Assembly (NCBI RefSeq): GCF_014207235.1 | Contig: NZ_JACHDA010000004.1 | Location: forward strand, 62,001 to 126,000 | DNA: 64,000 nucleotides | Direction of reading: 5' to 3' | DNA from: Sphingopyxis sp. JAI128 | GTDB taxonomy: Bacteria > Pseudomonadota > Alphaproteobacteria > Sphingomonadales > Sphingomonadaceae | Shown: positions 1 through 8,058 of the stretch, one piece after another | Position numbering within the stretch: position 1 is the stretch's first letter | How the letters are laid out: the number at the start of each line of letters is the position of its first letter | The notes under the pieces: model-generated | Database searches by the model: none | The model's input: only the letters and a program-made list of their open reading frames with translations | What the model was told of the DNA's origin: nothing | Program-made: the position numbers and the translations under genes

Positions 1-267
1 CGGATCGGACAGCGCGACCTTGCCTTCTTCGACCAGCATCATGAAGGCGATGCTGGTGATCGGCTTGGTCATGCTCGCGATGCGGAAGATCGCATCGTCT
101 TTCAGCGCTTCGCCCGGCCGTCCGTCGCCGATGCACGAGCGATGCGCGATCTCGCCGCGCCGCGATACGAGCGTTGCCGCATGTGGCAGGCGGCCGGTGT
201 CGATATATTTTGCCCCGAGAAAGGCGGGGATGCGGCCCAGCCGCGTCGTGTCGAATCCGTGGGTCAT
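1..267 (-). CDS. Serine hydrolase of the class C beta-lactamase/esterase family (partial)
   Basis: N-terminal 89 codons of a penicillin-binding-protein-like serine hydrolase; the rest lies left of the window. The S-x-x-K catalytic motif is visible as SMTK at residues 65-68 (Ser65 nucleophile, Lys68 general base), preceded by FRIA and followed by [15 protein letters not shown], typical of the beta-lactamase/EstB-type family. No signal peptide is seen, so a cytoplasmic esterase is more likely than a resistance beta-lactamase. The ATG sits 13 nt after the stop of the upstream SDR gene, so it is probably the last or a late gene of the catabolic operon. An esterase or lactonase role in that pathway is inference. 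Confidence 0.8.
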   Translation of the reverse strand, partial: MTHGFDTTRLGRIPAFLGAKYIDTGRLPHAATLVSRRGEIAHRSCIGDGRPGEALKDDAIFRIASMTKPITSIAFMMLVEEGKVALSDP

Positions 268-280
268 GCAGCGCTGCCTA

Positions 281-1087
281 TCAGTGCGAGGTCTGGCCGA
301 GCAACTGGCGCGTGACCGGGTGCGAGCTGGTGAGGCCGCCGTCGACCGCGATCGCCTGCCCGTTGACATAGCTCGCCTGGTCGCTGGCAAGGAACAGCGC
401 GACATTGGCGAGCTCCTCGGGCTGCGCGGCGCGGCGCAGCGGGTTGAGCTGGCCGAGCTTGTGCGTGACCTCCTTGGCCTTTGCATAATCGAAGGTCGGC
501 TTGGTCATCCCGGTTTCGGTCAGGCCGGGACAGACGGCATTGACGCGCACGCCGCTCGTCGACAGCTGCTGCGCCGCGACCTTGGCGAGGTTGATCACCC
601 CCGCTTTCGACGCCGAATAGGCGCCCGGGCCCGCACCCGAATTGATCCCCGCGACGCTCGCGGTCAGTACGATCGCGCCGCCGCGGCCTTGGTCGACCAT
701 CGCCTTGCCGGCGTGTTTCACCATCAGCGCGGGGCCGATCAAATTGACGCGCAGCGTCTCGGCCCACGCATCGGGATCGAAATCGAAGATGCCGCCCATG
801 TCACCGATGATCCCGGCGTTGGCGAAGGCGACGTCGAGCGCGCCATAGCTGTCCTTCGCGGCCGCGACCAACGACGCAACATCGGCTTCGACGCCCGCGT
901 CGATTTCGAGCGCGACGGCCTCGCCGCCCGCATCCTTCACCATTTGCGCGGTTTCATGTACCGCCGCGCTCTTGTCGCCGATGACGAGTTTCGCGCCCTC
1001 GGCGGCGAAGCGCAGCGCGCTCGCACGCCCGATACCCGAACCGGCACCCGTGATGATCGCAACCTTGCCGTCCAACGCGCCCATCAT
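281..1087 (-). CDS. SDR-family NAD(P)-dependent oxidoreductase
   Basis: Classical short-chain dehydrogenase of 268 residues, the usual size. The cofactor motif TGAGSGIG is at 13-20, NAG at 90-92, and the catalytic set is Ser144, Tyr157 and Lys161 (YSASK). The C-terminal IAVDGG signature is present. Asp38 after the second beta strand (VIGD) suggests NAD(H) preference. The ATG at 1087 overlaps the TGA of the upstream SDR gene (ATGA), so I chose it over a longer open frame; the two are translationally coupled. It probably oxidises a hydroxyl or hydroxyacyl group on the substrate of the surrounding acyl-CoA operon. The exact substrate is unknown. Confidence 0.9.
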   Translation of the reverse strand: MMGALDGKVAIITGAGSGIGRASALRFAAEGAKLVIGDKSAAVHETAQMVKDAGGEAVALEIDAGVEADVASLVAAAKDSYGALDVAFANAGIIGDMGGIFDFDPDAWAETLRVNLIGPALMVKHAGKAMVDQGRGGAIVLTASVAGINSGAGPGAYSASKAGVINLAKVAAQQLSTSGVRVNAVCPGLTETGMTKPTFDYAKAKEVTHKLGQLNPLRRAAQPEELANVALFLASDQASYVNGQAIAVDGGLTSSHPVTRQLLGQTSH

Positions 1088-1860
1088 GCGCCTCCCGAAA
1101 TCGTGGCTCCGCCATCGCACACGATGGTCTGGCCGGTGGTGAATGCCCCCGCCTTGCTGGCGAGGAAGACCGCGGCGCCCGCGATCTCGTGCGGCTCGCC
1201 GATCCGCTTCAGGGTCGAGGCGGCGGTCGATCGTTTGAGGTTTTCCGGATTTTCCCACAAGGCGCGCGCCATATCGGTGCGCACCAGCCCCGGCGCGATG
1301 CAATTGACGCGCACCCCGCGCGGCCCGAACTCGACCGAGAAATTGCGCGCGACCTGCATGTCGGCGGCTTTGGAAATGCCGTAGGCGCCGATGATCGGCG
1401 ATCCTTTCAGCCCGCCGATCGAGCTGATGATCGTGATCGACCCCTCGCCGCGTTCGAGCATTTCGGGCGCGACCATGGTGATCAGCCAGTGGTTCGACAG
1501 GATATTATTGTCCATGATCTTGCGAAACTGATCATCGGTAATGCCAAGGCCGGGGCCATAATAGGGATTCGACGCCGCGTTGCAGACGAGCGCGGTGATC
1601 TTCCCGAACGCCGCGCGCGTCGCGTTGACGAGGTTCTGGAGGTCGTCCTTCGACGAGATATTGGCGACAACCGAAATCGCGGTGCCGTCGCCAAAGCGTG
1701 CGTTGATCTCCGCCGCAGTCGCGTCGCACGCATCCTGCTTGCGGCTCGAAATCACGACTTTCGCGCCCTGCTCGGCCATCGCCTCCGCCGTCGCCTTGCC
1801 GATGCCGCGCGACGATCCGGTGATCAGCGCGACCTGCCCGGTCATGTCGAACAGGCTCAT
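1084..1860 (-). CDS. SDR-family oxidoreductase
   Basis: Classical SDR of 258 residues. TGSSRGIG is at 14-21 and the Ser147, Tyr160 and Lys164 catalytic residues are present, with a CDGG C-terminal signature. Arg40 after the second strand (ISSR) suggests NADP(H) use. Its ATG overlaps the stop of the kinase gene upstream by 4 nt (1857-1860), and its own stop overlaps the next SDR, so three consecutive genes are coupled. The human ACAD11-like kinase upstream suggests a role in hydroxyacyl-CoA metabolism. The substrate is inferred only from context. Confidence 0.9.
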   Translation of the reverse strand: MSLFDMTGQVALITGSSRGIGKATAEAMAEQGAKVVISSRKQDACDATAAEINARFGDGTAISVVANISSKDDLQNLVNATRAAFGKITALVCNAASNPYYGPGLGITDDQFRKIMDNNILSNHWLITMVAPEMLERGEGSITIISSIGGLKGSPIIGAYGISKAADMQVARNFSVEFGPRGVRVNCIAPGLVRTDMARALWENPENLKRSTAASTLKRIGEPHEIAGAAVFLASKAGAFTTGQTIVCDGGATISGGA

Positions 1861-2924
1861 GCGCCGGCCTTTCGGGCGAAGTCCCACGCCTTTTCGGCGA
1901 GCGGGCGGACGCGTTCGGACATGTCCTTCGCATGCTGCGACGAGGCGGTGCCCTCGATCACGCGCTTCTTGATGCCCTGGATGATCCCCGCGAGGCGGAA
2001 GAAGTTGTACGCGAAATACCAGTTCATGTCGGGCACGCCGTCGCGGCCGGTGGCTTGGCAATAGCGCTCGACCATCTCGCCCAGTTCGGGAATCCCCAGC
2101 GCCTTGCGATCGAGATCCTCGACCCCCGAACGCCCGCCATTTTCGGTCACCCACGCCATTGCGACATAGGTGAAATCGGCGAGCGGATCGCCCAAGGTCG
2201 ACAGTTCCCAGTCGAGTACCGCGAGCACCTCCGGCCGGTCCTTCGCAAAGATCATATTGTCGATGCGGTAATCGCCGTGGACAACGCTGGTGCGCGTCTG
2301 TTCGGGCAAGGTCGCGGGCAGCCACGCGATCAGCTGCTCCATCTCGTCCATCGTCTCGGTTTCGGACAGGCGGTACTGCTTGGTCCAGCGATCGACCTGG
2401 CGGCCGAAATAATTGCCGGGCTTGCCGAAGTCGCCGAGCCCCGCCGCCTCGATATCGACGCTGTGCAGCGCGGCGAGCGTATCGATCATCGCCTCATAGG
2501 TCGCGCGGCGGTTCTCTGGCGTCGATCCCGGCATCGCGCCGTCCCAGATCGTGTGGCCGTCGACCATCCCCATCACATAAAACCAGCTGCCGACCACCGT
2601 ATCATCGGTGCACAGCCCATATTGGCGCGCGACGGGGAAACCCATTTTATGCAAGCCCGCCTGCACCTTATATTCGCGGTCGACCGCATGCGCCGAGGGA
2701 AGCAGCGGGCCGAACGGTTTGCGGCGCAGCACATAATTGCCCGACGGCGCCGAAATCTTGTACGTCGGGTTCGACTGGCCGCCGGCGAACTTGCCTTGGG
2801 TCAGCGGCCCTTCGAAGCCCTCGACATTCGCTTCCATCCACGCGGTCAGCTTCGCCTCGTCGAGCACGTCGGCGCCTTCGGGCGCGACGGTGCCGCTAAA
2901 GGCCTTTTGCGCGTCCAGGGTCAT
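1857..2924 (-). CDS. APH-family kinase, ACAD10/ACAD11 N-terminal domain-like
   Basis: 355-residue aminoglycoside-phosphotransferase-fold kinase. Visible motifs are GGQSNPTY (48-55), VLRRKP (65-70, ATP-binding Lys), catalytic HGDYRIDN (216-223) and the metal-binding DWELSTLGDP (238-247). From memory this is closely similar along its whole length to the N-terminal domain of mammalian ACAD11, including LLPSAHA and RLSETETMDEMEQLIAWLP. In that family, and in bacterial LvaA, the kinase phosphorylates the 4-hydroxyl of 4-hydroxyacyl-CoA so that an ACAD partner can eliminate phosphate. An ACAD11-like dehydrogenase lies two genes upstream in the same operon (4175-5464). An antibiotic-resistance role is unlikely. 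Confidence 0.88.
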   Translation of the reverse strand: MTLDAQKAFSGTVAPEGADVLDEAKLTAWMEANVEGFEGPLTQGKFAGGQSNPTYKISAPSGNYVLRRKPFGPLLPSAHAVDREYKVQAGLHKMGFPVARQYGLCTDDTVVGSWFYVMGMVDGHTIWDGAMPGSTPENRRATYEAMIDTLAALHSVDIEAAGLGDFGKPGNYFGRQVDRWTKQYRLSETETMDEMEQLIAWLPATLPEQTRTSVVHGDYRIDNMIFAKDRPEVLAVLDWELSTLGDPLADFTYVAMAWVTENGGRSGVEDLDRKALGIPELGEMVERYCQATGRDGVPDMNWYFAYNFFRLAGIIQGIKKRVIEGTASSQHAKDMSERVRPLAEKAWDFARKAGA

Positions 2925-2970
2925 ATGCTCCTCCCCATCTTCGACGGGGAGGACTGGGGGACGTGCGCGC

Positions 2971-4062
2971 TCACTGGTCGAATACGATCACCGACCGTGC
3001 GGCGTCGCCTTTCCTCATCTTGTCGAACCCCTCGTTGACCTTGGCGAGCGGAATCGTCTCGGCGACGATACTGTCGAGGTCGAGCAACCCGCGCAGGTAG
3101 AAATCGACGAGCCGCGGGATATCCACCGGGAAGCGGTTGCCGCCCATGATCGCGCCCTGCAATTTCTTTCCCGAAAGCAGGTCCATCGCCGACAGGCCGA
3201 CCTTTTCGGCCAGCGGCATCATGCCGAGGATCGTCGCGGTGCCGCCGCGGCGCAGCGACGCGACCGCGAGGCTGGCCGAGGCCGGGCGCCCGACCGCTTC
3301 GATCGCATGGTCGACGCCGCCCTTGCTGATTTCGAGAATCTGTTTCGCCGCATCGTCCGACAACGCATCGACCACATCGGTCGCGCCCAGCTTCTTTGCG
3401 AGTTCGCGTTTCTCGGGAACCGGGTCGGCGGCGATGATGCGCCCCGCGCCCGCGATCTTCGCGGCGTTGATCGTCGCGAGCCCGACGCCGCCGCAGCCGA
3501 CGACCGCGACGGTCTCGCCCGGCGTCACCTTGCACGCGTTGAAGATCGTCCCCGCGCCCGTCGTCACCGCGCAGCCGATCACCGCGGCGCGGTCGAGCGG
3601 CATGTCGGGATCGATCGCGACGCACGCATGTTCGTGGACCAGCATGACTTCCGAAAAGGCCGACAGGTTGAGCATCTGGTTGACCGGCGACCCGTCGGGG
3701 CGCGTGATGCGCGGCGCCGATCCCGCCGGACGCCGTGTGTCGCCGCCCATGCACAAAGACATGCGCCCGGTGACGCAATATTCGCAGTGGCCGCAGAAGG
3801 CGCTGAGGCAGGTGACGACCGCGTCGCCGACCTTCACCGTCCGCACTTCGCTGCCGACCGCCTCGACGATCCCCGCCGCCTCATGGCCGGGGATGGCGGG
3901 GAGGGGGTGCGGATAGGCGCCGTCGATGAAATGCAGGTCCGAATGGCAGAGCCCGCACGCGGCGGTGCGGATGCGCACCTCGTGCGGGCCGCAGTCGGCA
4001 ACAACGACATCCTCGACGGACAAGGGCTTGCCCGGTTCGATCAGGATCGCGGCTTTGGTCAT
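2971..4062 (-). CDS. Zn-dependent alcohol dehydrogenase (MDR superfamily)
   Basis: 363-residue medium-chain dehydrogenase. Catalytic zinc ligands are Cys39 (GLCHSD) and His60-Glu61 (GHE), plus the Cys in VIGCAVTTG. The structural zinc set Cys90, Cys93, Cys96 and Cys104 is intact. The Rossmann motif VGCGGVG is followed by an AADP stretch, suggesting NAD+. It belongs with class III or aryl/long-chain alcohol dehydrogenases. The start is supported by GGAG seven bases upstream. It lies between the kinase and the ACAD of the operon, and probably oxidises an alcohol intermediate or a substrate hydroxyl to a carbonyl. Confidence 0.9.
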   Translation of the reverse strand: MTKAAILIEPGKPLSVEDVVVADCGPHEVRIRTAACGLCHSDLHFIDGAYPHPLPAIPGHEAAGIVEAVGSEVRTVKVGDAVVTCLSAFCGHCEYCVTGRMSLCMGGDTRRPAGSAPRITRPDGSPVNQMLNLSAFSEVMLVHEHACVAIDPDMPLDRAAVIGCAVTTGAGTIFNACKVTPGETVAVVGCGGVGLATINAAKIAGAGRIIAADPVPEKRELAKKLGATDVVDALSDDAAKQILEISKGGVDHAIEAVGRPASASLAVASLRRGGTATILGMMPLAEKVGLSAMDLLSGKKLQGAIMGGNRFPVDIPRLVDFYLRGLLDLDSIVAETIPLAKVNEGFDKMRKGDAARSVIVFDQ

Positions 4063-4079
4063 TCAAATCTCCGTTCGGT

Positions 4080-4172
4080 CCCTCTCCCGCTGACGGGAGG
4101 GGCTAGGGGAGGGCATGTCGAATATGACGCGGAACAGGCCCTCCCCCGGCCCCTCCCGCAGGCGGGAGAGGG
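4080..4172. repeat. GC-rich inverted repeat, copy 1 of the CCCCTCCCGC family
   Basis: Two 35-nt arms (4080-4114 and 4138-4172) are near-perfect reverse complements, and each arm contains a smaller hairpin of CTCCCGC/GCGGGAG type. It fills the gap between the ADH start and the ACAD stop. Related copies lie at 10374-10488 and 58479-58579. In the mRNA it would fold into a strong structure between two co-directional genes, so it could stabilise or attenuate the transcript. Confidence 0.85.
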
Positions 4173-4174
4173 GG

Positions 4175-5464
4175 CTAGCGTGATACCCCGATATCGCCCG
4201 ACGAAAAGCCGGGCTCGCTCGCTTCGCTATGCTTGGCGAATTCGATCCGCGCGATCGCGCGTTCGTGAACCTCGTCGGGACCGTCGGCCAGGCGCAAGGT
4301 GCGCTGGTGGGCATAGGCCTTGGCGAGCCCGAAATCCTCGCTGACGCCGGCGCCGCCATGCGCCTGGATCGCATCGTCGATGATCTTGAGCGCCATGTTC
4401 GGCGCTTGCACCTTGATCATCGCGATCTCGGCCGCGGCGGTCTTGTTCCCGACCTTGTCCATCATGTCGGCGGCCTTCAGGCACAGCAGCCGCGTCATCT
4501 CGATATCGATGCGCGCGCGCGCCAGCCGGTGCTCCCAGATGCTGTATTCGGCGACCTTCTTGCCGAACGCGACGCGCGACTGCAGGCGCCTCGCCATCTT
4601 GGCGATCGCTTCCTCGGCGACGCCGATCGTGCGCATGCAATGATGGATACGCCCCGGCCCGAGCCGCCCCTGCGCGATCTCGAACCCGCGCCCCTCGCCG
4701 AGCAGCATCGCCTCCTCGGCGTTGACGCGCACGTCCTTCAGCTCGATTTCCATATGGCCGTGCGGCGCATCGTCATAACCGAAGACGGGCAGGTGGCGCA
4801 GGATGTTCACGCCGGGGGCGTTCAGCGGCATCAGCACCATCGACTGCTGCGCGTGGCGCTTCGCGGCAAAGTCGGTCTTGCCCATCACGATCGCGACCTC
4901 GCAGCGCGGATCGCCCGCGCCCGACGACCACCATTTGCGGCCGTTGATGACATAGTCGTCGCCGTCGCGCTCGATCCGCGTCTCGATGTTCGTCGCGTCG
5001 GACGAGGCGACGCGCGGTTCGGTCATCAGGAAGGCCGACCGGATCTCGCCGTTCATCAGCCGGCCGAGATATTTGTCCTTCTGCGCGCGCGTGCCGTACC
5101 GGTGGAACACCTCCATATTGCCGGTGTCGGGCGCCGAACAGTTGAACACTTCGCTCGCGAAACCGACGCGGCCCATTTCCTCGGCACAGAGCGCATATTC
5201 GAGGTTGGTGAGGCCGGGACCCTCGAACTCGAACGTCTCGTCGACATGGTGGTGCGCCGCGCTGCGCGGCGGCATGAACAGGTTCCAGATGCCGGCTTCC
5301 CTGGCCTCGGCCTTCAGGTCCTCGACGATCTGGATGACCTTCCAGCGGTCGCCCGCCTTGTCCTGCTCGTTATAGGTCGGGACCGCGGGGCGCACCTTGC
5401 GCTCGATGAAGTCGCGCACCCGGTCGCGCCAATAGACCTGCCGGTCGGTGAGATCGAAATCCAT
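4175..5464 (-). CDS. Acyl-CoA dehydrogenase, ACAD10/ACAD11 C-terminal domain-like
   Basis: 429-residue FAD-dependent acyl-CoA dehydrogenase. The stretch [14 protein letters not shown], the run of [10 protein letters not shown], and [11 protein letters not shown] near the C-terminus closely resemble the ACAD domain of mammalian ACAD11. The FAD/substrate signatures FLMTEP and GGAGVSED are also visible. Together with the APH kinase in the same operon it forms a split version of ACAD11, whose job is to remove a 4-phosphoryl group from phosphorylated 4-hydroxyacyl-CoA. I chose the ATG giving MDFDLTDRQ, with AAGGA upstream, rather than a 20-residue longer frame lacking homology. A 16-bp inverted repeat lies 15 bp upstream of the start. 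Confidence 0.92.
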   Translation of the reverse strand: MDFDLTDRQVYWRDRVRDFIERKVRPAVPTYNEQDKAGDRWKVIQIVEDLKAEAREAGIWNLFMPPRSAAHHHVDETFEFEGPGLTNLEYALCAEEMGRVGFASEVFNCSAPDTGNMEVFHRYGTRAQKDKYLGRLMNGEIRSAFLMTEPRVASSDATNIETRIERDGDDYVINGRKWWSSGAGDPRCEVAIVMGKTDFAAKRHAQQSMVLMPLNAPGVNILRHLPVFGYDDAPHGHMEIELKDVRVNAEEAMLLGEGRGFEIAQGRLGPGRIHHCMRTIGVAEEAIAKMARRLQSRVAFGKKVAEYSIWEHRLARARIDIEMTRLLCLKAADMMDKVGNKTAAAEIAMIKVQAPNMALKIIDDAIQAHGGAGVSEDFGLAKAYAHQRTLRLADGPDEVHERAIARIEFAKHSEASEPGFSSGDIGVSR

Positions 5465-5479
5465 CTCCGCATCCTTCCC

Positions 5480-5495
5480 TTTACGTTCACGTAAA
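5480..5495. promoter_or_regulatory. Candidate operator, 7+2+7 inverted repeat upstream of the ACAD operon
   Basis: The sequence tttacgttcacgtaaa has 7-bp perfect arms around a 2-nt centre. It lies 15 bp before the ACAD start, in the 110-bp gap after the MFS gene. A similar site is at 7998-8013 in front of another ACAD gene. Inverted repeats of this general form are used by acyl-CoA-responsive TetR- or MerR-type regulators in proteobacteria. Which regulator binds is unknown, and no matching regulator gene lies nearby. Confidence 0.6.
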
Positions 5496-5574
5496 CCTTT
5501 GGACCGATTCGCCGGCCTTGCCAAGTCCTGCGGTCCTAAAATTACCTCATTTGGTCATCGCGCGCAGTTTTCGC

Positions 5575-7035
5575 TTATGGATGCGCGCCGGTGGCATCGG
5601 GTTCGCCGCGCGCCGCATCGTCGAGCAGCGCCAGCCGCGCCTCATGGTCGGCGCGCGAGATCGGAAATTTGCGCATCACGATCAGCCCCAGCGTGCCGAT
5701 CACCAGCACCGCGAGCGCATAGCCGAGCGCAAGGTCGCCCAGCACCGTGCCCCCGACCTCGCCCGGCTTGGCGTTCGCGGGGAAGGCGGCAAAGGACAGG
5801 ATCTGCCCCGCGAAGAAGATGCCGATCCCCGTCGCGCATTTTTGCATGAAGAAATAGCCCGCGAAGAACAGCCCTTCCGACCGCCGCCCGGTCTCGCCCT
5901 GCGACGCTTCGACGACATCGGCCATCATCGACGAGGACAGGATCATCAGGATGATCGAAAATGTGTTGGCGACAAAGACCAGCGCGAACATCGCCGTCGC
6001 GCTCGGTTTCCCCGGCAGGCCGGGAAAAACGCCCTGGATCCATGCGAAATACATGCCGCAATTGACCAGCAGCGCGATCGCACCCGCGAGGATCGCCCCG
6101 TCGCGCTTGCCGAGCCAGGCCGAGATCGGCGCGACGAGCAGGAAGGCCGCGATCATCGTCCCGAACAGCAGGAAGACATAGGCGATCATCTCGCCCTGGT
6201 TCAGCTGCCAGAAGAAACCGAGCAGATAATTGGTCATCGAGAAGGTGATGCCCTGGTTGATGAAACCGAACAGCGCGGCAAAGGTCAGCCACAGAAAGGC
6301 CCGGTTCGACAGCGTATCGCCCATGTCGCGCAGCACCTGCCGCAGCGTCGTCACCGGCTTGACGTCGGCAAGATTCGACACCGCGATCCGGCTATGCTGG
6401 CCGGCCGCCGAAATCATCACCGCGCCCGCCATCATCAACGCGCCGGCCAGCGCATAGGGGAAATAGCCGTCGGGATCGACGAGCCCCTTCGGCCCGCCGA
6501 AAAAGGCGCCATAGGCGAGCAGCAGGATGAGCAGGCCGCCGCCCCATCCGAACAGGTAGCGATAGCGCATGACGATCGTGCGCTCGTCATAATCGGCGGT
6601 GAGTTCGGGGACGATCGCGACCGAGGGCACTTCGCACATCGACACGAGCGAACGCACGATGATCGCGAAACCGATCAGCCAGGCGACGGTCATCGCGTCG
6701 CTCATCTCGGGCGGGCTCCACAGCAGCATCCACGCGATCGCGAGCGGGATCGGCGCGCCGTAAAGCCAGGGCAGGCGGCGGCCCCAGCGGCTGCGGGTGC
6801 GGTCGGTGAGTTCGCCGATCACCGGATCGACGAACGCGTCGGCGATCAGCGCGACCATGATCGCGGTCCCGACGATACCCGCGTCGAGCCCGACCACCTG
6901 GTTGTAGAAGAGCAGCAGGAAGGTCGAAAAGCCGTTATCCTTGACGCCATAGGCGATGCTGCCAAGCCCGTGGGTGACCTTCAGCCAGACCGGCAGGCGT
7001 TCGGCTTTGGGCGCCGCAACGCTCGCCGCGCTCAC
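5575..7035 (-). CDS. MFS transporter of the GPH (glycoside-pentoside-hexuronide:cation symporter) type
   Basis: 486-residue polytopic inner-membrane protein with about 12 hydrophobic segments. The early loop DRTRSRWGRRLPWLYGAP (residues about 79-96) is a good match to the GPH signature D-x-T-R-S-R-x-G-R-R-x-P. The GTG start at 7035 overlaps the stop of the upstream SDR gene (GTGA), so the pair is translationally coupled; longer frames run into the SDR and lack homology. It probably imports the substrate or an intermediate of the catabolic island by cation symport. Sugar specificity should not be assumed, because relatives near lipid catabolic genes are common in sphingomonads. Confidence 0.88.
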   Translation of the reverse strand: MSAASVAAPKAERLPVWLKVTHGLGSIAYGVKDNGFSTFLLLFYNQVVGLDAGIVGTAIMVALIADAFVDPVIGELTDRTRSRWGRRLPWLYGAPIPLAIAWMLLWSPPEMSDAMTVAWLIGFAIIVRSLVSMCEVPSVAIVPELTADYDERTIVMRYRYLFGWGGGLLILLLAYGAFFGGPKGLVDPDGYFPYALAGALMMAGAVMISAAGQHSRIAVSNLADVKPVTTLRQVLRDMGDTLSNRAFLWLTFAALFGFINQGITFSMTNYLLGFFWQLNQGEMIAYVFLLFGTMIAAFLLVAPISAWLGKRDGAILAGAIALLVNCGMYFAWIQGVFPGLPGKPSATAMFALVFVANTFSIILMILSSSMMADVVEASQGETGRRSEGLFFAGYFFMQKCATGIGIFFAGQILSFAAFPANAKPGEVGGTVLGDLALGYALAVLVIGTLGLIVMRKFPISRADHEARLALLDDAARGEPDATGAHP

Positions 7036-7889
7036 GCGGCGGCCCCGGCTTTCGCCGCTTCCTCCATTGCGAGCAGCGCGTCGAACATGCCCGGCGTTTC
7101 CTTGTCCCACGCGTGGCGCTGGCCGATCGTCAGCCCGCCGTCGACGAGCAGGTGCGTGCCCGTCATGAAGGAGCTTTCTTCGCTCGCCAGGTACGCGACC
7201 GCGTTCGCGATATCCTCGGGCTGGCCGCCGCGCGCGACGGGCTGCGCATTCGCGCTCATCTGCGCAATCACGTCATTCGCCTGCGCCTTGAGTTCGCCGG
7301 GCACCTCGAGCGAGGCGGTGAAGATATTGGTGTTGATGAAGCCGGGGCAGATCGCGTTCACGCGGATGCCATATTGCGCCAGATCGGTGGCGGCGACCTT
7401 GCTCAGGTGCAGCACGCCCGCCTTGGCGACGGCATAGGCGATCGGCGAATAGCCGGCACCGAGCGCGGCGACGCTCGCGGTGTTGACGATGCTCGCGCCT
7501 TTGCGGCCCTTCATATGCGGCGCGGCGTAGCGGATGCCCATCGCGACCGATTTGAGGACGAGGTCCATCGTGCGGTCCCAGCCTTCGGGACTGATCTCGT
7601 CGATCGGCGCGCGGTCGCCGCCCGCGGCGGCATTGTTGAACACGATGTCGATCCCGCTCGCTTTCGCCGCAGCGGCATTCATCAGCGCTTCGATATCGGC
7701 GGGCACGGTGACGTCGCAGCGCACGAAATCGATCTTGCCGTTCGATTGTTCGGCGAGCGCTTTCCCGCCCGCCTCGTCGATGTCGGCGGCAAAGACATGC
7801 GCGCCTTCGCTCGCCAGTTTCAGCACCGTGGCTTTGCCGATACCCGATGCCGCGCCGGTGACGACGGCGACCTTGCCTGCGAATCGCAT
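7032..7889 (-). CDS. SDR-family NAD(P)-dependent oxidoreductase
   Basis: 285-residue classical SDR. TGAASGIG is at 11-18, NNAAAG replaces the usual NNAG, and Ser139, Tyr152 and Lys156 are the catalytic residues. VDGG is followed by about 30 extra residues at the C-terminus. Asp36 after the second strand (AADID) indicates NAD(H). The ATG at 7889 follows GGGAG by seven bases; an upstream GTG nine codons earlier has no such site. It is coupled to the MFS gene downstream and is divergent from the ACAD pair at 8059 across a 169-bp control region. Confidence 0.9.
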   Translation of the reverse strand: MRFAGKVAVVTGAASGIGKATVLKLASEGAHVFAADIDEAGGKALAEQSNGKIDFVRCDVTVPADIEALMNAAAAKASGIDIVFNNAAAGGDRAPIDEISPEGWDRTMDLVLKSVAMGIRYAAPHMKGRKGASIVNTASVAALGAGYSPIAYAVAKAGVLHLSKVAATDLAQYGIRVNAICPGFINTNIFTASLEVPGELKAQANDVIAQMSANAQPVARGGQPEDIANAVAYLASEESSFMTGTHLLVDGGLTIGQRHAWDKETPGMFDALLAMEEAAKAGAAA

Positions 7890-7964
7890 ATCTCTGCTCC
7901 CGTTTTCTTTTGCCACTTAGCTTAGGCGCGAAGCGGCCCCCGTCAACGGCCCTCGACCTTCCGT

Positions 7965-7976
7965 TACGGCGCCGTA
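7965..7976. promoter_or_regulatory. 12-bp perfect palindrome in divergent control region
   Basis: tacggcgccgta lies between the divergent SDR (7889, minus) and ACAD (8059, plus) genes, 21 bp to the left of another inverted repeat. It could be an operator, but short GC-rich palindromes are frequent at this base composition, so the call is tentative. Confidence 0.3.
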
Positions 7977-7997
7977 GCGTCGGTCCGGCGCGCTAAG

Positions 7998-8013
7998 TTG
8001 ACGCTTGCGTAAA
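7998..8013. promoter_or_regulatory. Candidate operator resembling the site at 5480
   Basis: The 16-mer ttgacgcttgcgtaaa is a near-palindrome that shares the TT-ACG...CGTAAA frame and spacing of the repeat at 5480-5495. It lies 45 bp before the ATG of the plus-strand ACAD pair. Two sites of the same design in front of two ACAD transcription units suggest one regulator acting on both. This is inference from sequence only. Confidence 0.5.
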
Positions 8014-8058
8014 GTGGCGAAGCGGACGTAGATTCGGGCAGAGAAGAGGAGCCTGAAG

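Noticed and set aside
1857-2924. Aminoglycoside resistance for the APH-fold gene
   Set aside because: The protein matches the ACAD10/11-type kinase along its length and sits in an acyl-CoA operon; it does not look like a resistance phosphotransferase.
5518-7437. A 639-codon plus-strand open frame opposite the MFS and SDR genes
   Set aside because: It crosses two genes and encodes a low-complexity Arg/Asp/Gln/His-rich protein; it is a shadow.
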